From Chryseobacterium daeguense DSM 19388 (GTDB lineage Bacteria; Bacteroidota; Bacteroidia; Flavobacteriales; Weeksellaceae), in NCBI RefSeq assembly GCF_000430825.1, contig NZ_AUMT01000002.1, positions 186,001 through 250,000 on the forward strand: a stretch of 64,000 bases of DNA. Reading direction: 5' to 3'. The notes beneath the pieces are model-generated. The model saw nothing but the letters and a program-made list of their open reading frames with translations, made no database searches and was not told where the DNA came from. The translations under genes were made by a program, and so were the position numbers. Shown here one piece after another: positions 7,481 through 17,866 of this stretch. Numbering within the stretch: the stretch's first letter is position 1; every line of letters begins with the position of its first letter.

Positions 7481-9598
7481 TTAAAATTGATATTCAACTA
7501 TGAAAGTTCCTCTCATTCCCAAAGAGTTTGTTAAATCACTGTCTCTTGCAGCCCACCATGCTATTGCCGGCTGATACATTTTGTTGAAAACGTTTTCAAT
7601 ACCTAAAGAAACTTTCCAGTTTTTAGTGACATCATAGCTGGATTTAAAGTTGAAAACCGTGTATTCCGGAACCCTCCCTTCTCCGTAGGCGAACAATCCT
7701 GTTTTTGAATTCGGCTGGAATCTGTCCTGCCCAAAAGCATGAAGCATATCAAGCCCTACGGATAAATTTTGAGTAGGTCTCACCTGAACATAGGCTAGAA
7801 CTTTCGGTGCAGAAATTCTGCTGTTGTTGATCTTTGTTGAGTAATCGCCGTCGTCCTTTGGAGAAGTGATGCCTTCAATCCAGCTGTAGCTTCCCCCGAA
7901 ATTGATCCATCTTGTAGGGCTGAAATGTAAAAATCCTTCCACTCCGTAAACCACTTCCGGTGCTCTCTGAATGGTAAGTGCTCTATCCGGACTCTGGATG
8001 AAAGTCGCTCCTAATTTTGAAGTGCTTACATAAGAAGTGACTTCATAGTTCAGCCATTTTGTAATGTTTCCTGTTGCTCCCAGCTCGTAGTTATTAACGA
8101 TAATTGGCTTGGTTTCAAGGTTGGTAATGGTGTCGGAAGTTGAGGTTCTGAGGATTCTTCCCAGTTCATTGATGGAATAAGCCTGCGAAAAGCTCCCGAA
8201 AATATTGATCATCGGGTTAATGTTATAACGGATACCGATATTTCCTACCCAGGCATTATATTCAAGATCACCACCTTTTACGAAAATACTTTGTGTAAAT
8301 GTTCCGTCGTTTTTAATAGTTGAAAGAGTATTGAAATCTCCGACTTTCACTTTCATGTTTTCATAACGAAGGCCTCCCTTGATGGTTAATTTCTTTAATA
8401 AATCGATTTTAACTAAAGCAAAAGGTGCAATATTCGTCATATCCATATCCGGCGTCCAGTAACGGCCGTCTTCCAGCTTTTGAACGGTTTGATCATTTAA
8501 AACATCCACTCCATAGATGATTTCCGCCTGCGAATTCTGAGCGTTCCAAAGTTGCGTGTCAAAGTTGGCTCTGGCCCCGTATTTTTTTGAAATAACATTG
8601 GACTGTCCGCCGTTTAGGAAGGTATCACTATAGCCGTAAACCGTTCTGAAATCCTGCATATAAAGGTTTACGTTTAATGAAGTTCCTTTCCAGATATTTT
8701 TATTATCATAGCTTAGTTTTACATTGTGGTTTCTTGGAGTCCCCTGTGGAGTTGTCTCCAGATTTTTGCTTTCGCCCTCTCCGATTGTGGGGGTGATTCC
8801 GTATTTTCCTGTTTTTAAGCCTAAATTCAGATCAGATTTTGATGCTTAGCCAATGTAAGATGCTTCAATTCTTTGATTATCATTAATGTTGTAGCCTAAC
8901 TTCAGCATTCCGTTGTAGTTATTCATTTTTGCGGTGCTGTAGGTAGGGCTAAGGTTCACACCGTCTGCATCTTTCATATACCCTGTTTTTTCATAAGCAA
9001 ATGAAGCTACATAATCGAAATTTTTTGTGATTTTGCCTGAAAGAAGCTGACTCGCCCTGAAGCCCAGCGTTCCACCGTAAGGCTGCCCCGTAAGTCCAAC
9101 CTGGGAAATTCCGGAGATTTTTTTATCAGAACTGCTTTTCCTTGTGATATAATTGATAATTCCACCGTCTGCACCATTTCCGTAAATGGAGGAAGCACCT
9201 TTTATAACTTCAATTCTTTCGATTACCGATGGATCTATTGTTCTTAAGTCTCTGGCTCCGTTTCGAAATGGGGTAGACTGCGGAATTCCGTCAATCAAAA
9301 CCAAAACCTGGCGGCCTCTCAGGGTCTGTCCGGTATTGGAAGTCTGGCCCGAGCTTGTTGCCAAACTCGGTACTGTGTATTGTAAAATGCTTGTAATATC
9401 CGAATTCACGGTTAATTGTGACTGAATTTGTTTTTGGCCGACAATTGTTACGGAACTTGGTATTTCTTTGATGCTTTCTTTTTTTCTGGATGCCGTAAGT
9501 ACGACTTCATCTACATCTTTTACCTGTACAGAATCTTTTTGCTGTGCAAACGTTGTAATAGCGGCTAATGTAGCTGCAGATAGTATAATTTTCTTCAT
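7481..9598 (-). pseudogene. IutA-like TonB-dependent siderophore receptor interrupted by one in-frame TAA
   Basis: The start at 9598 gives a signal peptide (MKKIILSAATLAAITTFAQ), a TonB-box region (DEVVLTASRKKE) and a plug with QTLRGRQVLVLIDGIPQS, IERIEVIKGASSIYGNGADG and GIINYITRKS, close to ferric aerobactin receptor IutA. The frame stops at TAA (8848-8846) after EASYIG. The 62 codons after it, before the next Met, stay open in the same frame (ASKSDLNLGLKTGKYG onward), and the barrel runs normally to FIVEYQF at 7481. One nonsense codon is therefore the only defect across about 704 residues. The start overlaps the upstream PepSY gene by ATGA, so the two are translationally coupled. It could be a recent mutation, a sequencing error, or leaky readthrough; the first is my preference. 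Confidence 0.85.
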
Positions 9599-10803
9599 TT
9601 TAGTGTTTTAATTCCTTTTTTCTTCTTTTTTCCCAACCATATTATAAATCCCGTTACGGGCAGTGATGTGCATACTAAACCGGCAAGAAACCAAATGATT
9701 TTTCCCACAATCCCGAAATAGGATCCGGTGTGGATATCATAATTGGCATTGGCATATTTTTCTGCATTGTTAAGTTCGTGATGAGGTTTATTTGATAATA
9801 ATTTTCCTGAATATTTATCAAAAACGACCTGATTTCTTATTGCAAATTTTCCTTCTTCACCGTAAACAGTGACAGGAATATTCTTTAATTCTTTTCCTTT
9901 TTTATTTTTTCCGTTTAGCGGGATTCTGAAACTTGAAGCTCCGGCATATAATTTTTTTGTTTCCTGAGCAGTTAAATCAAAAACCTGATTGTTTTTTACC
10001 AGTAAAGAGTCGGGAGATTTTACTTCTTTTTCTTTCGGCGGCTCTGGTGATCCGGAAAGTGCTATGTTGAAAGCATTTTTCACCCAGGGATAAGCGAAGT
10101 AAATTCCTGATAAGCTCAATAACAAAGCAATAAACGAAGCGTAAAATCCTAACACGTTATGAAGATCATAATTCTTGCGCTTCCAGGTTTTTACATTTTT
10201 CCAATCGAAAGAAAATCGTCCTTTTCCTGCTTTTTTATTTTTCGGCCACCAAAGAATAATGCCTGTTATCAGCATAATAATGAATAAAACCACCGGAATT
10301 CCGACCACATATTTTCCCCAGTCAGCTTTTAACAGTCAGCTCCAGTGGATGGCTTTCAGAATAGGGAAAAGATCATATTTTTCGTTATAAATTCCAAGAA
10401 CCTGACCGTTGTAGGGATTTACGTAAATTAATTTGTTGATTTTAACATCATCAAAATAATTCCAGGCTTTTTTATTCTTTTCGTAATAGAGAAATTCGTA
10501 AGATTTGTTTCTGTCTAAAGGTATTTCTACTGAACTCAAAGGATATTTTTCATTGATTTCCAAAGAAACCTTTTCTTTCAAAACTTCAATGGGAAGAGGA
10601 TTCTGCGTAATCGTTTCAGCTTTTACATAAATAGCATCTTTTCTCAGAACATTTTGAATTTCATCCTTGAAAACATACATCGTTCCCGTTAAAGAGACAA
10701 TGAAAACAATCAAACCAATGGATAAGCCAAACCACAAGTGCAGTTTGGCAGACCATTTTTTTGTAAATGAAGGTTTTCTCTTATGATGGTGTTTTTTCCT
10801 CAT
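9595..10803 (-). pseudogene. PepSY-associated TM-helix protein interrupted by one in-frame TGA
   Basis: From the ATG at 10803 the frame reads MRKKHHHKRKPSFTKKW, a first helix (LSIGLIVFIVSLTGTMYVFK) and a PepSY-like segment, then stops at TGA (10338-10336) after AIHWS. Reading on in the same frame gives LLKADWGKYVVGIPV, which aligns with the intact paralog at 6046-7257 (IHWS-Y-LLKQSWGTYLVGIPV). The total is 402 codons plus the stop, against 403 residues in the paralog, so no frameshift or deletion is present. It lies 36 bases after the FhuE-like receptor and overlaps the next receptor by four bases. The C-terminal fragment has a GTG at 10308 but no obvious start site. Confidence 0.85.
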
Positions 10804-10839
10804 GTCAAAAAGCCGGTCGTGAAGACCAGCTTTTATTAT

Positions 10840-13038
10840 TTAAAATTTATATCCTATTGAAAGTCTGAAATTTCTTGGCGCTTCTGCCTGGTAATAGTAG
10901 TATGCTCCGTAAGGTGAACCTGAGTATAAATATCTGTTGAACACATTGAATACATTAAGGCCAACTCTGAACTTTGTATTTTCCCATGAAAGACCGGCGT
11001 CGAACTTTACATAATCATCCAAATCCTTCTGTGTACCAGTATTTGCCCAAGCCCATGTACTTCTGTCTGCAAGGTAAGATCCTCCAAATGAAAGCCCGAA
11101 TCCTTCAAGGGTACCTTCTGTAAAGGTATAGTTTAACCACCCGTTTGCAGTATGTTTAGCATATCCGGGAACTCTCATGCCTACAGGATTATTTACAGGA
11201 TCATTGGATTCCGTAACTTTGTTTTCTGTGAAGGCATAATTGAAAATTGCATTGAATCCTCTTGTAATTTCTCCTTTAAGGTCAAATTCTACTCCCTGTA
11301 CTCTTGTTTTTCCAAGTAAAATTGAGAATTGTTCGCTTGGAGTATTGGTTGGATCGTTTACTGTAGCATTATTTTTTACGATATTATATGCTGAAACCGT
11401 TGTATTCCATTTTCCTCCAAACCAGTCTTTCTTTACACCAATTTCAATGTTGTTTCCGGTAATTGGCTTTACAGTGCTTCCATCTCTGAAAATTGCGGCT
11501 TGCGGAACGAATGACTGATCATATAAACCATAAACAGACATACTTTCATCAACTGAATAACTGATACCCACACGTGGAGTTATTTTATCGGCTTCTGATT
11601 TTGTTCCGTAATTATTTTCTTTTACGTTTGTATAACGAGCAGCAAGTGTTAATCTTAATTTATCATCAAGAAACCCTAATTCATCCTGTAAGTATAAGCC
11701 AGTGTAGTTTTGTTCAATTGTGCTTCCTACTCCCGCTCTTACAGAAAGCGGTTTTGTTTTGTCAAAAGGGATATATGCTGCTGAATTATTAGGCCCATAA
11801 TAAGCTCCATTGCCATTAATATCATAATTATTGGTGTTTAAATTATACCAGTAATTATAATCCGGTGCAAGAGAGTAATCATCAGTCGCATTAAATTTAT
11901 CAAGATTATACCCCTGGCTCCAGTCTGCCATATATTTTTTGCTTCCTAAATCTAACCCAGCTAATATTTTATGTGAAACAACTCCGGTTTTTGCATAACC
12001 ATTTAGGAAAATCTGACCGAATTTCATTGTGTTATCCGCTTCCCAATATCCTAAACGACGGATCATATAGTTGCCTACAAAACCGCTTGGCCAAAGATTG
12101 CTTCCCATTGTGTATTCATTCACATACGTTAATTGAGAAGTTAGTTTCCAATTTTCATTGAATTTATGTTGTAGATTTACGTTTACAGTGTTGTTATCTA
12201 CATTTGTTGGTTCAATGCCGGGATCTGTAGCTGTGTATGATGCCGGTTTGTTTGCATAACCTTCGTAGCTGAATACATAGGCGGAACCTACTTCGGACAT
12301 TTTTGCCTTTTGATAGATATATTCTGCTGTTAAGGTTGTTTTATCAGTAAGATTTACTTTTAATGAAGGATTGATGATATATCTGTCATTAAATTCATAA
12401 TCTCTGAAGCTCTTTTTATTCTGAGCCATCAAATTTAATCTGAAAGCAACTTTATCTGTAATTTTGGTATCAATATCTGTTTCTCCTCTGTACATATTGA
12501 AGCTTCCAAGCGTTACTCTTGCGGAACCATTCAAAGATTGTCCGGTAGGTTTTTTCGTTACAATATTGTAGATACCGCTCGGCTCACCGTTTGACATTAA
12601 GAAGCCGGACGGCCCTTTAATAAATTCAATGTGATCCACAAAAGACATATCTTCACTTAGCGGTCCCCAGTTTGAAGTTACGTTTACTCCGTTCATGAAA
12701 GCTGCTGCTCTGGAACCTCTCATATTCACTCTTGTGTACATATCACCCCAGTGCTCCAGCCTTTGTGCTCCGGCTACGTTTCTTAGAACACCGTCGCTCA
12801 ATGTAGTTACCTGCTGGTCTTCTAAAGCTCTGTTTGTAATAATGGAAACATTTTGAGGAATTTTTATCAATGCTTCATCAAGACGCATTGAAGAAGAACC
12901 TTCCTTTTCAACATACTTTTTGTAGTATTTTCCACTTACAATTACTTCTTCAATATCATTTGCTTTTATAGAATCTTTTTCCTGCGCGAAAGTCAGCATA
13001 GAACCTAACAAGGAGGCACAGATCAGTACATTTTTCAT
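10840..13038 (-). CDS. FhuE/FpvA-like TonB-dependent siderophore receptor
   Basis: I take the ATG at 13038 as the start, giving a 732-residue protein with the signal peptide MKNVLICASLLGSMLTFAQ; a TTG nine bases upstream would add only three residues. The TonB-box region (IEEVIVSGKYYKKY) is followed by a siderophore-type plug: LIKIPQNVSIITNRALEDQQ, VNMRGSRAAAFMNGV, HIEFIKGPSGFLMSNGEPSG and YNIVTKKPTG. The barrel has LRLTLAARYTNV and TPRVGISYSVDESMSVYGL and ends FRLSIGYKF. It imports a ferric siderophore across the outer membrane. It heads an operon with a PepSY protein and a second receptor, both of which are interrupted, so this may be the only working member. A TATATTTG box lies at 13056. 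Confidence 0.93.
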   Translation of the reverse strand: MKNVLICASLLGSMLTFAQEKDSIKANDIEEVIVSGKYYKKYVEKEGSSSMRLDEALIKIPQNVSIITNRALEDQQVTTLSDGVLRNVAGAQRLEHWGDMYTRVNMRGSRAAAFMNGVNVTSNWGPLSEDMSFVDHIEFIKGPSGFLMSNGEPSGIYNIVTKKPTGQSLNGSARVTLGSFNMYRGETDIDTKITDKVAFRLNLMAQNKKSFRDYEFNDRYIINPSLKVNLTDKTTLTAEYIYQKAKMSEVGSAYVFSYEGYANKPASYTATDPGIEPTNVDNNTVNVNLQHKFNENWKLTSQLTYVNEYTMGSNLWPSGFVGNYMIRRLGYWEADNTMKFGQIFLNGYAKTGVVSHKILAGLDLGSKKYMADWSQGYNLDKFNATDDYSLAPDYNYWYNLNTNNYDINGNGAYYGPNNSAAYIPFDKTKPLSVRAGVGSTIEQNYTGLYLQDELGFLDDKLRLTLAARYTNVKENNYGTKSEADKITPRVGISYSVDESMSVYGLYDQSFVPQAAIFRDGSTVKPITGNNIEIGVKKDWFGGKWNTTVSAYNIVKNNATVNDPTNTPSEQFSILLGKTRVQGVEFDLKGEITRGFNAIFNYAFTENKVTESNDPVNNPVGMRVPGYAKHTANGWLNYTFTEGTLEGFGLSFGGSYLADRSTWAWANTGTQKDLDDYVKFDAGLSWENTKFRVGLNVFNVFNRYLYSGSPYGAYYYYQAEAPRNFRLSIGYKF

Positions 13039-13055
13039 GAAACTCAAATTTTTTG

Positions 13056-13063
13056 CAAATATA
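13056..13063 (-). promoter_or_regulatory. -7 promoter box of the siderophore-receptor operon
   Basis: TATATTTG on the minus strand lies 17 bases before the ATG at 13038. No good TTG is seen at the usual distance; an iron-controlled promoter would often be non-consensus there. Confidence 0.45.
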
Positions 13064-13132
13064 TTGTTTTTAATTATTCTAAATAAATTACAGGATTGAT
13101 ATTTGTCATGAATTCAATATACATCGAATAAT

Positions 13133-13168
13133 AAAAAACCGCTACAAGCAGTATTGTAACGGTTTTTT
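13133..13168 (-). terminator. Terminator of secA
   Basis: On the minus strand a hairpin (arms AAAACCG and CGGTTTT extended by TACAA/TTGTA with one mismatch) is followed by a T run. It lies 22 bases after the secA stop and could also work from the other side. Confidence 0.7.
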
Positions 13169-13189
13169 AAATTATTATTAATTTTATTC

Positions 13190-16100
13190 TTAAGCCGGAA
13201 TTTCTCCTTTGTATAAGAATGAAATAATTTCTTTGTTCAGTTTATCGATCATTTCACTGAATAAGTGGAAAGATTCCTGCTTATAAATTACCAGCGGATC
13301 TTTTTGCTCATAAACAGCTCCCTGAGAAGATCTTCTCAAGTCGTCCATTTCACGAAGGTGAAGCTTCCAGTTTTCATCAATGATAGATAATGTGATGTTC
13401 TTTTCGAAATCATTTACTAAGCTTTCACATTTTGTATCATAAGCTTCCTTAAGATCAGCAACAATGGTCATTGTTTTGTGACCGTCTGTGAAAGGAACCT
13501 GGATCATTTTAAACATTGAACCCTGATTCTGATATACATTCTCAATAATAGGGAAGGATTTTTCTTTCAATAAGTTCAGCTTCATCTGGTAATCTTCCTG
13601 GGCTGCTTTGAATAAAATGTTCGTTAAATCCTGAACAGTTTTATTCTTGAAATCATTCTCAGAAACAGGAGATTCCATAGTGAAAGTTTTAATGATTTCA
13701 TATTCGAAATCTTTATAGCTTCCTGTTGCTTTCCCCTTATTTACAATTGAATTGGCAACATCAAAAATCATATTCGCGATGTCATACTTCAGGTGATCTC
13801 CGAATAAAGCATTCTTTCTTCTCTTATAAATTACGTCACGCTGCTTGTTCATAACGTCATCATATTCAAGAAGTCTTTTTCTTGTTCCGAAGTTATTTTC
13901 CTCTACTTTTTTCTGAGCTCTTTCGATAGATTTAGAAATCATAGAGTGCTGAATCACTTCACCTTCTTTATGACCCATTCTGTCCATCATTTTAGCGATT
14001 CTTTCAGAACCGAACAAACGCATCAGGTTATCTTCCAAAGATACGTAGAACTGGGAGCTTCCAGGGTCTCCCTGACGTCCTGCTCTACCTCTCAACTGTC
14101 TGTCAACACGTCTTGAATCGTGTCTTTCTGTACCGATAATTGCCAGACCTCCCGCTTCTTTTACTTCTTTAGAAAGCTTAATGTCGGTACCACGACCTGC
14201 CATGTTAGTTGCAATAGTTACAACTCCCGGCTGTCCTGCTCCGGCAACAATCTCTGCTTCTTTTTTGTGAAGTTTCGCGTTAAGAACCTGGTGAGGGATT
14301 TTTCTTAATTGAAGCGCTTTTGATAGTAACTGAGAAATTTCAACAGAAGTTGTACCTACAAGAACAGGTCTTCTTGCTGCTGTTAATTTTTCGATTTCTT
14401 CAATTACTGCGTTATATTTTTCACGGTTAGTTTTGAAAACTAAATCCTGTTTGTCATGTCTTAAGATCGGGCGGTTGGTAGGAATTACCACTACGTCTAA
14501 TTTGTAGATTTCCCAAAGCTCGCCTGCTTCTGTTTCTGCCGTACCCGTCATCCCCGCAAGCTTGTTGTACATACGGAAGTAGTTCTGAAGGGTAATGGTT
14601 GCAAAAGTCTGTGTCGCCGCTTCGATTTTTACATTCTCTTTTGCTTCAATCGCCTGGTGAAGGCCGTCCGAATAACGTCTTCCTTCCATGATACGGCCTG
14701 TCTGCTCATCAACGATTTTTACTTCACCATCAATTACCACATATTCATCATCTTTTTCGAATAATGTATATGCTTTCAATAGCTGGCTCATCGTGTGAAC
14801 TCTTTCAGACTTTTCGGCGAATTCTGAGAATAATTTTTCTTTAGCTTCAAATTCTTCTTCTTTAGATAAATTTTTAGCATCTAATTCTGCGATTTCAGTT
14901 CCTATGTCCGGAAGAACGAAGAAATTTGGGTCAGAGTTTCCTTGAGACATGTATTCAACACCTTTGTCTGTTAAATCAACCTGATTGTTTTTTTCCTCGA
15001 TTACGAAATAAAGATCTTTATCTACAATCGGCATATCACGGTTGTTGTCCTGCATATACTGAGCCTCAACTTTCTGAAGCAATGCACGGTTTCCGCTTTC
15101 CGATAAGAATTTGATTAATTGTCTGTTTTTAGGAAGACCTCTGTATGCCTGAAGCAATTTGAATCCTCCTTCTTTTGTGTTTCCTGCAGCTATTAATTTT
15201 TTAGCTTCATTAAAGATCGTGGAAACAGTTTTTTTCTGAACTTCAACGATTCTGTCGATAGAAGGCTTCAGAACATCAAATTCCTGTCTGTCTCCCTGAG
15301 GAACCGGTCCGGAAATAATTAACGGTGTTCTTGCGTCATCTACCAATACGGAATCCACCTCATCCACGATAGCAAAGTTTAATTCTCTTTGTACCAGTTC
15401 TGAAGGTGAAGTTACCATGTTATCTCTCAGATAATCGAACCCGAATTCGTTATTCGTTCCGTAAGTGATATCTGAGTTGTATGCTTTTCTTCTTCCGTCT
15501 GAGTTCGGTTGGTGATTATCGATACAATCGATGCTCATTCCGTGGAATTGGTACAATGGCCCCATCCACGCCGAGTCTCTTTTGGCAAGGTAGTCGTTCA
15601 CTGTTACTACGTGAACACCTCTTCCGGGAAGAGCATTTAAGAAAATTGGAAGCGTACCTACAAGAGTTTTACCTTCACCGGTCGCCATTTCGGCAATTTT
15701 ACCACTGTGAAGAATTACCCCTCCGATAAACTGTACATCGTAGTGTACCATGTCCCAGTTTACAGGTGTTCCGGCAGCATCCCATGAGTTTTTCCAAACA
15801 GCCTGATCTCCCTGAATTTCTAAGAAATCTTTACCCGAAGCAGCCAGTTGTCTGTCCCAGTCAGTTGCTGTAACACGGATTTCTCCGTTCTGTGCCCATC
15901 TTCTTGCTGTTTCTTTTACCAAGGCAAAAACTTCAGGAAGAATTTGGAGAAGAACTTTTTCTTCGATTTCGTAAGATTCTTTTTTAAGAGATTCAATTTT
16001 TGAGAAAAGAGCTTCTTTTTCATCAACGTTTGTTGAATTCTTGATCTGCTCCTGTATCTGTTCTATTTGAGCTGTGATTTTGCTGGTTGCAGATTTAATA

Positions 16101-16264
16101 TTTTCTTTAAACTCAGCAGTTTTCTCTCTTAAACCATCATCAGACAATTGCTGAATGTTTGGTTCAACAGCTTTGATTTTTGTTACAACTTTTTTTACTT
16201 CTTTTAGGTCCTGCGCTTTCTTGTCTCCCAAAAACCCTTTAAGAACTTTGTTTAAAAAACTCAT
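13190..16264 (-). CDS. secA: Preprotein translocase ATPase SecA
   Basis: The 1024-residue protein has Walker [31 protein letters not shown], the Walker B region [55 protein letters not shown] and the arginine-finger block [18 protein letters not shown]. SecA drives protein export through SecYEG. A coiled-coil insertion near residues 40-100 and further insertions make it longer than the E. coli protein, as is usual in Bacteroidota. It ends at FLYKGEIPA, with no C-terminal zinc motif (CxCxSGxxxxxCC) of the kind that binds SecB in proteobacteria. It stands alone between two terminators. Confidence 0.98.
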   Translation of the reverse strand: MSFLNKVLKGFLGDKKAQDLKEVKKVVTKIKAVEPNIQQLSDDGLREKTAEFKENIKSATSKITAQIEQIQEQIKNSTNVDEKEALFSKIESLKKESYEIEEKVLLQILPEVFALVKETARRWAQNGEIRVTATDWDRQLAASGKDFLEIQGDQAVWKNSWDAAGTPVNWDMVHYDVQFIGGVILHSGKIAEMATGEGKTLVGTLPIFLNALPGRGVHVVTVNDYLAKRDSAWMGPLYQFHGMSIDCIDNHQPNSDGRRKAYNSDITYGTNNEFGFDYLRDNMVTSPSELVQRELNFAIVDEVDSVLVDDARTPLIISGPVPQGDRQEFDVLKPSIDRIVEVQKKTVSTIFNEAKKLIAAGNTKEGGFKLLQAYRGLPKNRQLIKFLSESGNRALLQKVEAQYMQDNNRDMPIVDKDLYFVIEEKNNQVDLTDKGVEYMSQGNSDPNFFVLPDIGTEIAELDAKNLSKEEEFEAKEKLFSEFAEKSERVHTMSQLLKAYTLFEKDDEYVVIDGEVKIVDEQTGRIMEGRRYSDGLHQAIEAKENVKIEAATQTFATITLQNYFRMYNKLAGMTGTAETEAGELWEIYKLDVVVIPTNRPILRHDKQDLVFKTNREKYNAVIEEIEKLTAARRPVLVGTTSVEISQLLSKALQLRKIPHQVLNAKLHKKEAEIVAGAGQPGVVTIATNMAGRGTDIKLSKEVKEAGGLAIIGTERHDSRRVDRQLRGRAGRQGDPGSSQFYVSLEDNLMRLFGSERIAKMMDRMGHKEGEVIQHSMISKSIERAQKKVEENNFGTRKRLLEYDDVMNKQRDVIYKRRKNALFGDHLKYDIANMIFDVANSIVNKGKATGSYKDFEYEIIKTFTMESPVSENDFKNKTVQDLTNILFKAAQEDYQMKLNLLKEKSFPIIENVYQNQGSMFKMIQVPFTDGHKTMTIVADLKEAYDTKCESLVNDFEKNITLSIIDENWKLHLREMDDLRRSSQGAVYEQKDPLVIYKQESFHLFSEMIDKLNKEIISFLYKGEIPA

Positions 16265-16280
16265 AAATTTTTTGCTTTAT

Positions 16281-16303
16281 GCTTAAAGTGATATACTTTA
16301 AGC
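16281..16303. repeat. Perfect inverted repeat in the secA leader region
   Basis: Nine-base perfect arms GCTTAAAGT (16281-16289) and ACTTTAAGC (16295-16303) flank five bases, 17 bases upstream of the secA start codon. It could fold in the secA 5' leader. The adjacent terminator of the DUF2795 gene uses the similar core GCTTTAAGC. Confidence 0.5.
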
Positions 16304-16350
16304 GTTTTACTAATACGCTTATTGCGCAAAAATTGATATTTAAAAAGGGC

Positions 16351-16381
16351 AAAAAAGCTTTAAGCCTATTGCCTAAAGCTT
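16351..16381 (-). terminator. Terminator of the DUF2795 gene
   Basis: On the minus strand an 11-base stem (16381-16371 with 16365-16355, one G-U pair) is followed by TTTTTTG. It lies 11 bases after the stop. Confidence 0.75.
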
Positions 16382-16391
16382 AATGCTTTAA

Positions 16392-16613
16392 TTAATATTC
16401 GTCTTCGTTCCAAAGGAAGTCTTCATCCGTTGGATAATCACTCCAAACCTCTTCAATAGATTCATAAATTTCCCCTTCATCTTCGATGGCCTGAAGGTTT
16501 TCTACAACTTCCATAGGTGCACCAGTTCTGATTGCGTAATCAATAAGCTCTGCTTTTGTCATTGGCCAAGGTGCGTCACTTAAGTATGAAGCTAATTCTA
16601 ATGTCCAGTACAT
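16392..16613 (-). CDS. DUF2795 family small acidic protein
   Basis: The 73-residue protein begins MYWTLELASYLSDAPWPMTK and continues AELIDYAIRTGAP and VVENLQAIEDE, which fit the DUF2795 domain (a short helical domain of unknown function, found in many bacteria). The C-terminus is very acidic with several Trp and Tyr (VWSDYPTDEDFLWNEDEY). No membrane segment or signal is present, so it should be cytoplasmic. A TACTTTTG promoter box lies at 16638-16631 and a terminator follows, so it is transcribed alone, just upstream of secA. Confidence 0.85.
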   Translation of the reverse strand: MYWTLELASYLSDAPWPMTKAELIDYAIRTGAPMEVVENLQAIEDEGEIYESIEEVWSDYPTDEDFLWNEDEY

Positions 16614-16630
16614 AATTTTCTAATTTTTTG

Positions 16631-16638
16631 CAAAAGTA
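16631..16638 (-). promoter_or_regulatory. -7 promoter box of the DUF2795 gene
   Basis: TACTTTTG on the minus strand lies 17 bases before the start codon. The upstream TTG is not evident. Confidence 0.4.
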
Positions 16639-16754
16639 TAAAAATAGCTTATATTATATGCTTTTTTACACCTGATTTTCAATTCTTTTTATTAATTTTT
16701 ATTCACTGTACGATACAGAAACCATTAGAGCAGTATTCTGTAAGATACTTGAGG

Positions 16755-17777
16755 TCATTTTCTCAAAAACCATTCCACAAATTTTTTTATGCCATTTTGG
16801 AAGTTTGTGTCAGGTTTATAGCCTATTAATGTCCGGGCTTTTGTAATATCTGCATTGGTTTTCTGGACATCTCCGGGCTGCAATGGCAGATTTTTCCGGA
16901 TGGCAGATTTTCCCAATTCATTTTCTATAGTGGAAAGCATTTCATTAAGATTGATGACCTGGCTTTCTCCCAAGTTTATAATTTCATACACATCCGAATT
17001 ATTTTCCAGATAACTAATAGATTTCGTGATTCCGTCTATGATGTCATCGATATAGGTGTAATCTCTTGCTGTATTTCCGTCTCCGTAGAAAGGGATTTCC
17101 TGGTTGTCAGAGATCAGTTTTGCGAATTTATGAATGGCAAGATCCGGCCTTTGCCGCGGTCCGTACACTGTAAAAAATCTCAATTGAATCATATCAATCT
17201 TATACAGATCATGGTAAACATGGCCTAATATTTCACCGCATTTTTTCGTGGCAGCATACGGGGAGATGGGATTGTCAACATTATCTGTTTCAGCAAAAGG
17301 AATTTTTTCATTGTTGCCATAAACACTTGATGATGACGCACAAACGAATTTTTTAACCTTGAAATCTTTACATAATTCCCAAAGATTCATGGTTCCGCGG
17401 ACGTTCACTTCCTCGTATTCCAAAGGTCTTTCAATAGACGGGCGGACACCGGCCAGCGCGGCAAGATGGATGATTAAATCAATTTTATGATTTTTAAAGA
17501 TTTCTTCCAACCCGATTTTATCCCGGATATCCTGATAATAAAGCGTATAATGATCTGATTTTGATAAAGAAATTAAATAATGGATATCTTTCTCCTTTTC
17601 AGAAAACTCAAAATCCGAATTTTTGCCAATTGACTCTAAAGTATTTGTAATTTTTATCTGATAATTATAGAAATCATCAAAGTTGTCAATGTTTATGACA
17701 GAATGTCCTTTTTTTAATAATTGTTCTACCAAATGAGAACCAATAAATCCGCTTCCTCCTGTTACAAGATAATTCAT
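16755..17777 (-). CDS. NAD-dependent sugar-nucleotide epimerase/dehydratase (UDP-glucuronate 4-epimerase-like)
   Basis: The 340-residue protein is an extended short-chain dehydrogenase. It has the NAD-binding MNYLVTGGSGFIGSHLVEQL, IHLAALAGVRPSIERPLEYEEVN, the catalytic SSSSVYGNN with YAATKK (YxxxK), and RFFTVYGPRQRPDLAIHKFA followed by FYGDGNTARDYTYIDDIIDGI. The AGVRPSIE and GPRQRPDLAI blocks are typical of UDP-glucuronate 4-epimerases, so the likely product is UDP-galacturonate for capsule or lipopolysaccharide; other nucleotide-sugar substrates remain possible. It is cytoplasmic. It stands alone, with a TATTTTTG box at 17804-17797, outside any visible polysaccharide cluster. Confidence 0.88.
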   Translation of the reverse strand: MNYLVTGGSGFIGSHLVEQLLKKGHSVINIDNFDDFYNYQIKITNTLESIGKNSDFEFSEKEKDIHYLISLSKSDHYTLYYQDIRDKIGLEEIFKNHKIDLIIHLAALAGVRPSIERPLEYEEVNVRGTMNLWELCKDFKVKKFVCASSSSVYGNNEKIPFAETDNVDNPISPYAATKKCGEILGHVYHDLYKIDMIQLRFFTVYGPRQRPDLAIHKFAKLISDNQEIPFYGDGNTARDYTYIDDIIDGITKSISYLENNSDVYEIINLGESQVINLNEMLSTIENELGKSAIRKNLPLQPGDVQKTNADITKARTLIGYKPDTNFQNGIKKFVEWFLRK

Positions 17778-17796
17778 CCGTGTCTTTTTATGGATA

Positions 17797-17804
17797 CAAA
17801 AATA
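17797..17804 (-). promoter_or_regulatory. -7 promoter box of the epimerase gene
   Basis: TATTTTTG on the minus strand lies 19 bases before the start codon; no TTG at the expected distance is seen. Confidence 0.35.
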
Positions 17805-17866
17805 TAAAATTACTTTTTGAAAAATATAATCATTAAATTTACTTAAAAAAGTTAACTAAAATTAAT

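Noticed and set aside
9007..9425. Other-frame ORFs of 60-80 codons inside the receptor remnant on both strands
   Set aside because: They overlap well-supported plug sequence and have no family match, signal or promoter.
10330..10345. Selenocysteine at the TGA in the PepSY gene
   Set aside because: The paralog has Tyr at this position, no hairpin of the SECIS kind is evident right after the codon, and the adjacent receptor gene has an unrelated TAA stop, so nonsense mutation is simpler.
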